Under the pieces are notes generated by a model. That model was not told the origin of the DNA. It saw nothing but the letters and a program-made list of their open reading frames with translations, and searched no databases. Positions 34,991 through 48,000 of a stretch of DNA of 64,000 bases are shown here, one piece after another. Numbering within the stretch: the first letter of the stretch is position 1; every line of letters begins with the position of its first letter. Source of the DNA: Ancylostoma caninum (lineage: Eukaryota; Nematoda; Chromadorea; Rhabditida; Ancylostomatidae); contig JBAJFG010000050.1 in the NCBI GenBank assembly GCA_037903475.1, positions 1 to 64,000 of the forward strand. Direction: 5' to 3'. The position numbers and the translations under genes were made by a program.

Positions 34991-37900
34991 TCACTTCATA
35001 ATTTTCGAACTCGGAGACTTTGTAGGTGTTTTGAGACGTTTGATAGGACTTGTGAACGGCTCCTTCCGCTTACGAGAAGAAGTGATGTTGTTCAACGGAG
35101 AAGCCATCGCATCTAGCCGATCACGAGCAATCGCCATCCTGAAAACCAATTGGAACTATCTCATTATTACTTTCTAAGGCAAACAGTGGCAAAGTTCTTC
35201 ACTCTTCAAAAGATCGAAAAATAACTATTCCTTGAATGAACCTGTTTACAAGCAACATAGTCTTCTCGGATTCGCTCAATTGGTACGGTGTGGCTTTTTC
35301 AAAGTTCGAGTTGGGCGCTTTTTCTTTAGCGGTCGTTTCGATAACATCAGCACTCCAGATTCGAAAGTGCTCATCATCCATTGAAGCGATATACCTGTGT
35401 AGAAACATTGATGCACAATCTAAACTACGTTTGATATAACCTTATAACACAACAATAGTTTAGAAATACCTTACAGTAACAGATAGTAAATATTTATAAC
35501 ACTTACACTACTGACCAAATTAAAAGCAACAAAAACTTGATGGTCACACTTGCCCTCTCGTGGGTGTTTTACACCATAACCGAGACAAGCATATGGAAAG
35601 GCTACTATGTAAACTACTTAACTAGACTCTACAAGGCTCCAGAAACTGAATAGCCCTTGTTGCACGTAACTATGCACAACATGGAAGAAAATGTGGAATC
35701 TTCACAGAAGAAATTGTATGCAGCACCAAAAATGTTCTTATTAACAGACTGATTAACAGAAGCGGTTGAGGCGACTATATGATTAAAAATTTCTTGAACG
35801 GCGATTGACGAAGAAGTATGTTGTAGATTCCATAGTTTTCGTAGATGTTAATAAGAGTGACTGAGGATTTAAACTATTTTAACGATCTAAACTATTTCTA
35901 TGATGAGGAACAAACTCCTACTTCCCCGTACAGCTCCAACTAACACAGCACACTTCAGAATCATGGCCATTCAGTGTAAATGCAGGAAGTCCGGCGCGAT
36001 TCTGACGTTCAACAGAAATCTGGCCGTCAGAAAATTGATGCAGGTCCTACAAAAGAAATAAACCATAATAATAAATCAAGGAAACGGAAATTTTGGGCGG
36101 AAGAAGTTGGCGAGGAGAATTCCAGGCTTGCTGCACACATAAGCGATGACAAACCTGCCATTCCTCACCTGCAAATCCCACAGTACAGCTTGCTGGTTTT
36201 TTGAGCCGCATAGCAGATGATCGCTAACTGGAGATGCTTGTACCTGAAACGTTGCAGTCTACCACGAAGAAAAATCCAGATAAACTGGTGTACCATGTAA
36301 CTCAATGATGAAAAACCTTACCTGCACATAGAATGATTCTATTGAAGCTCCAGTGAAATGTCGAACTGTAATACAGAAACGTAACAAAAGTCAAGAATTT
36401 AGACGGCGAAAGCACAATTACGTGAACAAAGCTTGCAGCAAGAACTGATAGCAATATCAAAACATCAAAACTATCTACCAACCAGGCTTGGTATTGCTTG
36501 TTAATATTCCGTACTCGTACACGCAATTATCTGTCACGGCTGCAAATAGTGAACTGCCAAACCGGTCAAGGCAAAGACTGGTAACTCCTTAAAAACGTTG
36601 ATGACCCATCAACAATCCGAAATAGGATATCATCCCATGGCACAAACCTGCATCTTTGCTAATAGGTACCTCCAAAACTGATAATACATGGCCCTCTTCT
36701 TTCACTGCAATCTTTCGAGTATCCCAAAGTCGCAAACCACTGGAAACTTGAGAACTGTTATTCATTTTTTACCCTCCAACTCTCATTTTACTGCTTCCAT
36801 TTCATTGTTACAAATTTTTGTACATAGATACCGCACAGTCGTAATGTTTCATCTAGACATTCGAAGCGAATACATACGTCAGAAATAAATGCAGAAATTA
36901 AAACGCACATACCTCTTAGCATTAGATGATGCAGAAATAAGTGTGTATTCGTTGGCATAAACAAGGCTGGTAACGCTTGGAGGTTCCACCTTCTCCAGAC
37001 GACCAGACAGTCGCATCGATGTGGACTTCCTCTTCGGTGGCGTTCGAAGATCTCAAGCAAAGTTCTGATCGAGATAAAGCGTCCCGCTCCCCCAAACACC
37101 TGAGGAGACTGCGCCCCATGAGCCACAACAGCCGGGATTCCTCGCATGCACCAGTTACCACTGTTTTTTTTTCAGTCTCTCCATAATCATCCAATCCGCG
37201 CAGCATGAATAGAATTCATAGGATAGTATAATCAAGACAATCTTGACCTCCGCGATTTCCTATCACGAAAAAGTTTGAGACGCGCACATTAAGATTGGTG
37301 GAAGACTTGGTTTCCACAAGGAATATTTATCACCCTCTTCTTAGTCATGAAGTTAGTACACCTCTCATATGTAGCTTGTAGACCCGAAACTAACGGAGAG
37401 GACTCTCAGATTTGAGCAGGCCACCCACCAGTTCACTTCATTCGACACGAGAATGGACCGAAAGTGATCCTCTCTGGGATTGTCTTTCAGGTGGAATTTA
37501 CATCTAATGAAAAGGCTGCTCAAAGGTTATCTAGCACAGGGTATCCACGTGACTTAGCAGTTGGGCTGACCACCTACTCCGAAAGCATTCGCCATTCAAA
37601 CTCAAGCAAACATACCATTAAAGGTGCAGGCTCCAAAAGTAAAGTCACAGGAAGATTCTCACCCTTTAAAACATGAGCATTCCTGTATACATTCACGGGT
37701 TTCTTCAATGACTGTCCTTGCCTTTGAAAACTGCTTGTCCTCGTATCCCACAGACGAATCTGCCCATCTCGTCCACCAGTTGCAAAGACATCTGAGAAGA
37801 GTAGATAATTAATATGTAATGCCATTGAACGAAATTGTAGAAATGGGAGCTTGAAAAAACTTACTACTCGAGTCTGGTGCAAAGCAAACACTGCGAACAG

Positions 37901-40186
37901 ACATTTCATGGCCAAAATACAACGTGGATTGCTGATGTTGTAGGTCCCATAATCTAAAATACAACGGTAAACATGTGATGAGTACTTTTGAAAAAAGAAA
38001 CGATATAATGTTGGATGTCAGTGTTTGACTACGCAGCCACATGATGTCAGTGTTGGACTACACAGCCACATATTTTCGGCCGTGTTCGAGGTAGTAAGGC
38101 AAAACCAGTAATTTGTTTGGGTTGCTTAAGAATTGTAACAAAATGAGCTCACCGAACTGTAGTATCCCCTGATATGGAGAGCAGCCTATTTTCGCAGTTG
38201 GGTACGCCCATAACGTCCATGATAGTTGCCTCATGAGCGGGAAAACCTTAACAATGAAGAAAGACATCGGACATCTGAAAAATAAGAGAGTACTAATTCC
38301 AGTTGTACTCACACTGTAACATCGTTGCCTGAACTTCATGCTCGGACCCCACAACAGGTGCTACATCCGCAATGCCGATGTTGCCTTCGTCGTCACCAAG
38401 GTAAAGCAACGTTTCGGAGTGGGGTGAAAATCGACAGACGATCCAAGTGCACTAAATCGGCAAACGATTCTTCTGCTCTCTACTACTGAATAATTCAGCC
38501 TAAGCCTAATTAGATTACCAGGGTGTATAACAGCAACATTTTTGTCCTTTATAATATTTTCAGCAAATTTCCCTTCTCTCAGCAACCATATATAGAAGAA
38601 GAAGAAATCACCTCCGGAAGTCATACAGCCACTCAATGGCTCTTTTTGCGACCTGCTGTTTTTCAATTTGATTAGATCTCAAGTCATGGAAGAGCACTCA
38701 CAGCCAGCAACCACGGAAATTTTGGTCTCTACTATTTCACCGCAGTTTTAACTCCCAACTATGACGAATTTTCTCAGAACTTTTTAGAAACTAAAAAAGT
38801 TCCAAAAAAGTGATGACCGTGTTGATCGGGCATGGTAATGCAGTAGTAAAGAATGTGTGGAAATTACTACAGAAGGCTAGTTCTATTATAAGGATAGATG
38901 GAGGTTGCAAGCCAAAACAAAGATGGTGGTTGCAAGCCAAAAATACGTAACTCTCCTTCACTGGTTCAGGAGCACTTCAGAAACTAGGGAAAACTTCAGC
39001 CAACGGACCTCCAAAAAACTTCGTTGAACCTTCCCGGGAAAGTTGTTAGAAGTGCTAAATACGGATACCATATTCATTTTGTGCCGCAACTTCAATTCAG
39101 CCAAACTACGGTAGATATACGGTAGACACGGTATCTCACAGTATCTTCTGTATATTTGAAGATGATGATCACGACCGTCATATCAGTTTTATATCACAAC
39201 CCATTTCGGGTCTGCAGCGTTATGCCTGGTAAGGGCGCTGCGGTTCAGATTTGCGATTGGCTAACTCATTCAAATGGTCAATCACAGAGCTCGTTCGTGC
39301 CGCCCACTCCAGGTATAACGCTCCATACCCCCCATTTCGGATGAGTTACGGTAGGATTACCGAATGAAATAGAGAAAGAATGTTCACTCCAAAAGGAGAA
39401 CGCAAAATAATATTGATATTCGTGATCAGCGTGTGGAACTAACCCTCTGTGCGAAGGTTATAAAGTTTCAGTGATATAAAGCATATGTTGTAGCTCCACA
39501 AAATTGGAGTTACAGTACAAAATAAATAAGCTATTCGCGCATTGCACTCCAAGCAGCTCTCCTGAGCGAAGTTCCAGCGGAAAAATTTTTTCGAATTCTT
39601 AGGGCCGAAAAAGTGAAGCAGTGCCGCGACAACGGCCGATACGCGTCATGCTGAAACACATCCAGGGGAGAGACGGATAAAAATCGCTTATATTATGGCA
39701 GACACCTTCAACAGTGCAACTTTCGCGGAACTATCGATACCATTGCTTTAGTTCCAAAACATTCAAAAACTCAAAAAAAAAAAAAGAAAAAAAGGCCATG
39801 GATACAGGCCTTACTATTGCTACTGGTCAAAGCAACTCCTAGCTCAAGACAATTTCTTTTTCAGCACAGGATCTTTTCACCCGTTGGTAATGCTGTATTT
39901 ATGGAAGCCTTTGCCGATAGTCTTAGATAGCACCCTAGAGGGTTAGTATGCCATTTAATTCCTCTCGCTTTGACTATTAGAGTTCCTCATTTAATTTACA
40001 AGCCCAGTTGGAACAAGGATAAAGGGACCGAAGTAGAGAAATAAACGAAGAACGGCAACTCACATCACTTCCGCTTTCGCCATTTGAAGCACGTGCCCAT
40101 CCCGCCGATCGGTACTGTTGAAGGTGTCTCGCTGGATATCGGTGCTTCCTATTCCGTATTGGATTTGCAGTTTGAATAATATCCAT
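34991..40186 (-). CDS. cdt-2: CDT2/DTL (denticleless) WD40 protein, CRL4 substrate receptor
   Basis: Thirteen minus-strand exons with matching phases: 40186-40064, 38451-38313, 38246-38153, 37953-37865, 37791-37663, 37051-36913, 36739-36648, 36587-36483, 36365-36322, 36243-36169, 36046-35922, 35394-35242, 35138-34991. They give 484 residues. About 41 basic N-terminal residues precede a seven-bladed WD40 propeller: LLYLGDDEGNIGIADV, then VFATGGRDGQIRLWDTR, then SVTSLVYANEYTLISASSNA-type blades and a final YIASMDDEHFRIWSADV. Two WDxR (DWD) motifs at R166 and R246 match the paired DDB1-contact motifs of CDT2. A PPKRKS basic insert sits where vertebrate DTL has PSKPKKKQ. The tail ends in a basic NLS-like stretch (SSRKRKEP, IKRLK). 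CDT2 directs PCNA-dependent ubiquitylation of CDT1 and similar replication factors. The long C-terminal region of vertebrate DTL is absent. Confidence 0.92.
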
Positions 40187-40197
40187 AAAATCTGCAA
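40187..40197 (-). promoter_or_regulatory. Probable spliced-leader acceptor of the cdt-2 gene
   Basis: On the minus strand TTGCAG ends at 40192, followed by ATTTT and then the initiator ATG at 40186. The distance matches a nematode trans-splice site and supports that ATG as the start. Confidence 0.45.
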
Positions 40198-40766
40198 TGC
40201 CGAATCGTTTTCGAAGGAAACAGACGGACTACCTGATGTAAGCAGAAATAGTCCGTGAAATGAGGTCTATAAATGTGTTGAATCCTATTCAAGAGAAGTA
40301 GACTTGCTCTCAACTCTCCATATGAGGTCTCCGATGTATGATGATGCCCATAAATCCCTACCTAGCACCTGAAACTGCTGGAAAAACTGAGTGCGGTAAC
40401 TTCAAGACCAAGGAAACAAATTGAAACTTCAGTATTCGCGCTCATTGACTGGAGCGCGCCACCGGTTCGCATTGGAGCGAGACTCACACGGCACCTGTCA
40501 GATTCGCTGAAGCTCGTAAAAATTACTCGAGGTAGTCGTCTGTTTAGTTCTTTTCTTAATTGGAGTAAATTGTAGCTATTCGGTGGGTACAGCAATGGCT
40601 TCTTCACCAAAACTTTCAGGAAATCATCTTCGTTTCATGTGCAACAATGACGATGCAGGAGTATCGAACCCAGAGACCAGCCACTACGAGAGTTTGTATA
40701 AACTCAAAGGTAGTCCTTATTCATTACTGCTTTTGTAGCTGGAAAGAAGTTCCTCATGAGAGGTAC

Positions 40767-41355
40767 TATTGTACTTCAGCGGCCCCACTATCGACCCCAA
40801 ACTCAAAATCATGGATTTCTCTGAAAACTTGCATACAGGGGTAATTCGATGTGCTGATCACGAATATCATATTCACTTCCCATGATATTATCGATTTTAT
40901 TGATTTTATCGATTTTACCCCAGGTATGGACCTCCTCTCGGATCCCTCTGAAAATTTGCCCACTGGGGTTTCTGAAGGTGCGGGTTGCAAATATGATGAA
41001 GATTTCGGAAGAGAAGGTCGGCTTTGTGGGGAAAACTTCAGTAAAACCGGCAACTACACCGCCCTGCAGATAAAAATCTGGAGAAAATCAATGAAATCGA
41101 GAATGTGATGCAAAACAGCTACTATATTCGTGATCAGCAACTTCAAAAACCTCTAAATGCACTTTTTTAGAGAGATTTGAGATATGGGTAGAACTTGGAA
41201 AACCGATAAAATCAATAAAATCGATATTGTCATGCGAAATGAATATGATATTTGTGATCAGCACCTCGAATTATCCATGTGTGCAAGTTTTCAGAGGAAT
41301 CCATGATTTTGAGTTTCGAGTCGATAGTGGGGCCGCTGAAGTACAATAGTACCGA
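40767..41355. repeat. Long inverted repeat between cdt-2 and importin-alpha
   Basis: The left arm (about 40767-40918) and right arm (about 41190-41355) are inverted copies. Each has ACTTCAGCGGCCCCACTATCG at the outer side (or its complement), ATCATGGATTTC, CTTGCATACA-type sequence, GTGCTGATCACGAATATCAT and an inner TATCGATTTTATTGATTTTA. The inner ends and the CACGAATAT motif also occur in the tandem array at 55071-55775, so both derive from one repeat family. It sits in the divergent intergenic region, so it may overlap promoters. Confidence 0.75.
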
Positions 41356-42055
41356 AGACGACTTTCGGAGCGGTACACTTGATTTCAAGTGGGTAGATGC
41401 CTCGACAAATCTCTAAATCAAAAGCATCATGAACGGTTTTTTGGCGTTTCTGCGGTGAACGGTTTATGGAAGAGACGCTGGTGTTCCAGCGTTTCTTGAC
41501 CTCATCTCAATACCCTTAGTGCCAAGAAAGAGCCGTGGTTATCATGACATCAGCATGAAATTTGGCATTGTTCTGAGGACGTATATGGCGTTCATATCAG
41601 AAAACTGGTTCGTGCGGAAGAAAACTGGAGCTTGCGTGAACCTAACAACATGTCAGGCGAGCATTCTTGCATAGTTGTCCTACCACTTGTTAGCATGATC
41701 CATAAAATGATCATTGGAGATAGTTGGACTTTTCTGAACGCACGAGACCAATCCGTATGGTGTACAGAACATCATTTTGACTGCCTCCAGTCCGTCCATA
41801 ATGGGGTTGAGAAGGGGGGGGGGGAGTAGGTGGGGAGTTGTTTCGGAATAGTGGTAATGGCTCTGAAGGCGAGAAGATTTCCCTGCAGTTTTGGCTGAGT
41901 GACCCTGTTGATTTCTGCATAGTCATGCCCCGCTGATGATATTGATGATCTTGAATAATATCACTATGAAACCTTAATCGGGTGCTGGCAAAAGCACTTA
42001 TCGTCAGATGTGCGCTTTTAACTTGCGAAAGAAGTCTTCCATTATTCTTATTTAG
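41356..42055. other. Region upstream of the importin-alpha IBB exon
   Basis: Should contain the first exon of the importin-alpha gene (the IBB exon needs a preceding exon ending in phase 1), but I could not identify it. A G-run lies at 41815-41824. Confidence 0.35.
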
Positions 42056-45000
42056 GTCTGTCAAGCGAAGAGTTGAGAAAGCGACGTCGAATATCAGAAG
42101 TTCAAATAAGGAAGCAGAAACAAGAGGATTTTTTCAATAGTAAGAGAAGACTAGACAACGATGAGGTGGAGGTAAGATATGGCTGAATATTCCTACTGCG
42201 ATTCTTATCACATCTGGTTTCTCTAGTTCAAATATAGTGTGTTTCACCCGGGGACGTACTTGTGAAAACATTAGAGAAAAAGAGATGTGTTCCACTGAGG
42301 AATATGTTGGGGTGGGCAAAATGTTCGTGCGGTTTTTTTTTCAACTCATTTATTACTAGGATTTGAACTAAGTTCGATTGCGTTTCATAAGTCATCTTGT
42401 ATCTCGTTTTGCTCTCTACGAGTATTATAACGAGTTTTCCCAATGTCTGCTACGTCCTCTCTACTTTCACATGAAGTGTGACCCCCCGCCCCTCCCCCCG
42501 CTCCATTTCCACAACAAGAGCGAACATCTCCAACACCCCCAATTGTTCGACTACAATAGTGGAACAAATCACCTCAAGCTGCTAGGGGTGTCAACAGCGT
42601 CTTAACGGAAATCATTACTGTTGAAGAGATAGCGCAGAAGTGCATGTCTGCTTCAGGGAAGTCGATCTTGGGCTGCAGGATGCTAGTCGTTCTGGACGCA
42701 GTTCCCTGAATTTACATGGCAATTATTCGCAGGATCTTGCACTAGTTACGAAAAAGAAGCACTGCGGATATAAAATCTCAGCAACACCCAAGTTGAATGA
42801 AATATTGGGTTGTTCGGAAAGTAATTGGGATTTTTAGGGGTTTCAGAAAAAAGTTTATTTTCTCACAATGAAAAAACATTAGTCAATGATATATTTTCCG
42901 TTTTGTTCGATTGTCTTTCGCCATCTTTCTGGCAATTTCATAATTCCTCTCTCATAGAACTTCTGGTCTTTTTCGGCAAAAAACTGGGCTAGATGAGATT
43001 TGATATTCTGATCATCGCTAAATGTTTTCCCATTCAAATAGTTCTGCAACGATCTAAACAAATGGTAATCGGATGGCGCGAGATCAGGGCTATATGGTGG
43101 ATGCAACATCAATTCCCAACCGAGCTCCAATAATTTTTGCCGAGACGCCAAAGATGTATGAGGTCTTGCATTGTCTTGGTGGAAAACTACTCCTTTGCGA
43201 TTCGCTAATTCTGGCCGGTTTTTCTTAATTGCCTCATCTAATTTCATCAGTTGCTGACAGTAGAGGTCCGAGTTGACATTCTGGTTTCTTGGGAGCACCT
43301 CAAAATATATTACACCTTTGTAGTCCCACCAAACTGATAGCATAACCTTCTTTTGATGGAGATGAACTTTGGACATCGTTTGAGCAGGTTCATCCGGTTT
43401 TGACCATGATCGTTTGCGAGTAGCATTATTGTAGACAATCCATTTTTCATCACCAGTTACTATTCGCTTCAAAAATGGGTCGTCTTCATTGCGTTTCAAG
43501 TGCAAATCACAGATACTAACTCGCTGCGTCAAGTGAATTTCCTTCAACTCATGTGGCACCCAAACATCTAGCTTTTTTACTAGTCCAAGTTTTTTGACAT
43601 GCTCGTGAACTGTTCCAATGGATGCGTTGGTCTTCTCAGCAAGCTCTCGTACGGTTACATGACGGTTGGCTTCGATTAATGCCATCAACTGATCATCATC
43701 AACGCCTACTGGCCGACCAGAACGTTGTTCATCTTGAAGTGAAAAATTGCCGGAACGGAATTTTGCGAACCAAATGTCACATGTGCTCTGTGATAAGGCA
43801 TTAACACCGTATGTTTTACATATATCGTGGAAAGCATCAGCAGCTCTTTTGCCACTATGGAAGTAAAAAAGCAAAATGTGCCGAAAGTGCTCCTTCTGAC
43901 ACTCCATGTTCAAATTGATCATAAAAATGCAAATGGAAATGAAATCTGCGCACTTTCTCCAAACAGAAACACAAATACGTCCTCCTAGTATATATCGAAT
44001 GAAAACAAATAATAACAGCAAAAACCTTCCAAAGCTAGCGTTTGAAAAAATTGTTTTCGAAAAGCCCAATTACTTTCCGAACAACCCAATAATTCGTGAA
44101 AATACGATAAGTGCTCACAACGAATTCACCGCTCACATTGAGGACGTGCGACTCCTCCGTGCGAATTTCGCCAAAAAGACTCCGAGGTATTGGATTGAAG
44201 GGTAATTCTGCCATACCAACTCTAAATTTCCCGGACCGTCGCCAACCACTTGTGTTTTCTACATGGCTAGGCATTTTACAAAGTTCCATTCGAGCCGCAG
44301 TTGACGGCCACAAATTGAGCCATCTCAAATAATGTGGCTTTTCACGAAAATGGAACTGAAGGGATCATCTACTTCTGGTAGCACTATCAGAGGAAAAAAG
44401 AGGCTATATAAATCCTTCATTGCTGCTGGTGTTGTTTTGCAGAAAACAGTGGTAATGACTGTCATGGAAAAACCGCACGAACTTATTCTCCAACCTAATA
44501 ATTGTGAAGGTACTAGAGAAAGAGAGAAAGCGAGGAGTAGTGCCGTATTCGGAGAGGGGGTCGAGAAATGCAAACCATGGACGTAAATACTAAACTGTTG
44601 TCTCTTGAGACGGACTGAACCACTACAAGTACTTTGGCGCAAACCTACATGACGAAAGGTTCACGTCATTTGTGCACTGTTTTTATCCACATTTTTGAAG
44701 TTTACGATTAGTTTTCAATAAACTTTATTCAGTTCACGCTCGCAGACGACTGTTGTATTATACCAAAGGCTGTTCTGGATATGATAAAGAGCGGTAACTT
44801 CCAAAACGAATCTGCTGGTCTGAAGTTTCTACGATCTAAAATCTCTGAAAGCGCCGGTATATTTTCATTCATTTGTTTCCATCATTTTTTACTATGTCTT
44901 ACCACTTTGGATCTGTTTTTTTTTTTTCTGTCGCTATATGTATTTCACGTGGGTGGGGCATAGCACTATGCAGTTTTAATGCGAATCGATTGTGGATGAC

Positions 45001-48000
45001 TCATGCAGGAGTGATTCTAACAACCCGATTCGATAGGTATCTGAAGCTATGGCGCAGGTTGCTATACTCCACGTGAATTATAGCAACAGCATTTGTTTTG
45101 AGTTCATTATATCATTGTAGAGGATGTGAATTGCATGTCGAGTTTGGGTGATATTTCACTGATCTCTCAACTCACTCGCCTCCTCATTCGCGGTGACGAG
45201 GAATTGGTCGACGACTTATCGTGGATTCTTGTAAATATGTTCCGTCGACACGAAAAGCAGCCGTTTACGGACGAAGTCCGTGGTCAAGTGCTCCCGACGT
45301 TTTGTGGTCTAATCCGACGGGCTGCCTCTCCAAAGTATATGTTGGTTATTCCTACTGAACCTTTATTTTGTTTCCCATTTACCTTTGGTTTTTCTGCAAA
45401 GTCGAGTTTCATTTCTTTCGATTTCAAATTAGTATTAAAGGGTCCCCGCTCAGCTGGAGAACTCTGTTTTATCGCAGCTTTTGTGGTCTATTGCTAGCTT
45501 GGTGGAAGTCTCTCCTGCAAATAGGAATTTCGTGGTTGCTAATGGCATAGTGCAGGATATTCTGAACATCGCTTCCAGGTGCGATGATCAATTACGTTAA
45601 TTTTCTTATTGCACAATAACTTCACGTAGTTTTTTTTCTTTTTAGGAACAAGAAACTTGTCATCCTCAGACACATAATGTTCCTGATAGCTGTTCTATTC
45701 GCAGACATCCATGAGTTTACTCCTGATATAGCTGAGGTAGTTCAGTTTTGTCTTCTACAACGCTTCGAAAAGATATGTCAAGCTTATTTTACTTTCCTTT
45801 GAACATACGAGTGATACATAACGTTAGTCCCACTATCGAACGAAATAAGAAAAAATTACAAAAAAAAGAATCCTACCGGATATTCGTGACTCGATCCTCA
45901 GCTCTTATATTTATCATTCGGCCTCGTAACGTTGCCATTACACTTTCGACTAACATTGAGGCTAAATTAATTAATCCGATTGTCATTCTCTCCTTCCTTC
46001 AAAGAAATGCAACCATCAACTTCTATTTCAAATTTCTGGCTATCTTCTGACCTTAATACTATTTTATGCTAATTTTCTTCAACTTATTCACCATAGTGTG
46101 GTGGGCAGACGGTTTCACATGCGACACATGCGACATTGGTTATACAGGAAGCTCCAAATGTCCGCAGTCAAGAGGGCGTGGCCACGGCGCGGCTCCTTGA
46201 TCAGACACAGGCGCTCTCTATGCTGCCTCTGGCTTCTCTGACTCTGCAGACAACCAGTGGCAGCATGCCGAGCGCATGTGTCTCTGTCTAAAGCCGCGTC
46301 GTGGCCACGTCCCTCTTGACTGCGGACATTTGGAGCTTCCTGTAAGTAGCCGTTCTTTCTACATGCATATTTTTGTAAGGTTTTCCTGGATAGGTAACTT
46401 CTTCTATAAAAACCGCAACTTGGACTTTTTTAAAATAATTATGGACTTGTTCCTAGTTGTAGTTGAAGATGATGCCCGTTATGATTGTATCAAAAGTCCT
46501 TTGACTTGAATTTGGAAGGAATTCGCTTTTGGGCACCTAGAATGTACACGACCTTCTCCTGACTGCTTTTCTAGTCTTTCTTTACGTTTATCGTTATGAG
46601 CTGAATATTTAGCTTTGTCCACTGTTGCCCCTTATTGCTTCTCAGTTGTCCTCTGAGGACGAGACAATACAGGCGGATGCCGTTCGGGCTTGCAAGCTCA
46701 TGTCTGAATGCGTCGAATTCTTTGGGGTAAGTTCATGTTGTTAAATGTCTCCGTTGTTGGCTCAAGGAATCTCTCGCTTTTGTAGTTCGATGAGTTTTTG
46801 TAAAGGTTTGTCGCTGTTTGCCAATCGTGAAAGGAATGCAAGTAATCATCTGACAAGAGCGAGGATTTCCGTGGATGCTTCATCTAATTAAATGGCATAA
46901 TGTCCATAATACTGCACGTGTGTGAAGTTTTGTTCCAGTCCATGGCGGATTCCGGCATCCTGTGCAAACTAACGCAGTTGACACGCTCATGTTCTTCATA
47001 TGTTCTTCAAGGCGTTCTACGCTCTATCGGAAACGTCATACAAGAATCATCTTTATACACCAAAGGTACGTTTATTTTGTCAGGTGCTGATCGTTGTTTG
47101 CAGTTATTTGGAGTTTTTTCTTTTTTTTCTCTCAGAGTTGATAACTAGTTGTGCACTTCCTCTGCGCTGTTTTCTATTGTTCGCTGTTTTTTTTCTTGTT
47201 CGTTCATTTGTTCCTACCTGCCTTTTTGACAACTTCGAGCCATCCAGTCACAAGTTCCTTTATTTCGAGACAAACTACACTTTACGCAGTAAGACGCAGC
47301 CTGTTAATCCTTGGTACAGTACGCTAACGATCGCATAGCTGGCTGAAATAGAATAAAGATGCAAATTTTGCAAAACGCTGTAGTGGACGGGAATCAAAGG
47401 GATTATACTCATTCTTCTCCTTTGAATAGGGAAAAACAACAGCTCTTTTCCGTTCGCAATCATTCCCGATCCCTCTCACACTGAGCACTCTTTTCGTCCT
47501 CTTTCAAACCATGAAAGAAGTCAGAGGGAAACTCATCCCGCTATTTCTGACTTGCCACGTGCAATATGCACAGCAGGGATGAGCGGATTATCCGTATCCG
47601 GTTATCCGTTTAGCCGTTATCCGTGCGTTTTGGCCTATCCGTTATCCGCACCGTTATCCGGGCTTTCGGCGCCGGATAACGGTGCGGATAAGGCTGGAAG
47701 TAGTGGCTTCATATCGCACGTTTCCCAACAGAGGAGAGCTTTCACTTCAAGAAAATCAATGGTATCCCTCATTCTAGCGTGTTTTCTATCATACTTCATT
47801 GGTGATTAGGAATGTTGAATTGAGGTAGGAAAAGGTAAAACAGACTTGTACCTGCCTGAAAAAAAGGCTCCTGCTCAGGTTTCCTGGGGTGACCGACAAT
47901 GTGAGGCAATAATCTAGGAGGTTATCTACTTGTGAGATTACCAACAAGGCTGCCTAATGATGTGACCATTGAAAATGTTGAAATTAATGACCTCGCATCT

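Noticed and set aside
34860..34995. A splice donor (GTGAGA) in the last cdt-2 exon leading to further exons
   Set aside because: In the correct frame the exon reads into an in-frame TGA at 34993-34991, giving a sensible basic C-terminus, so no further exon is needed.
42879..44069. Long 396-codon form of the mariner transposase starting at 44069
   Set aside because: The extra 54 residues would be encoded by the terminal region including the inverted repeat. The internal ATG at 43907 gives the normal family length and N-terminus.
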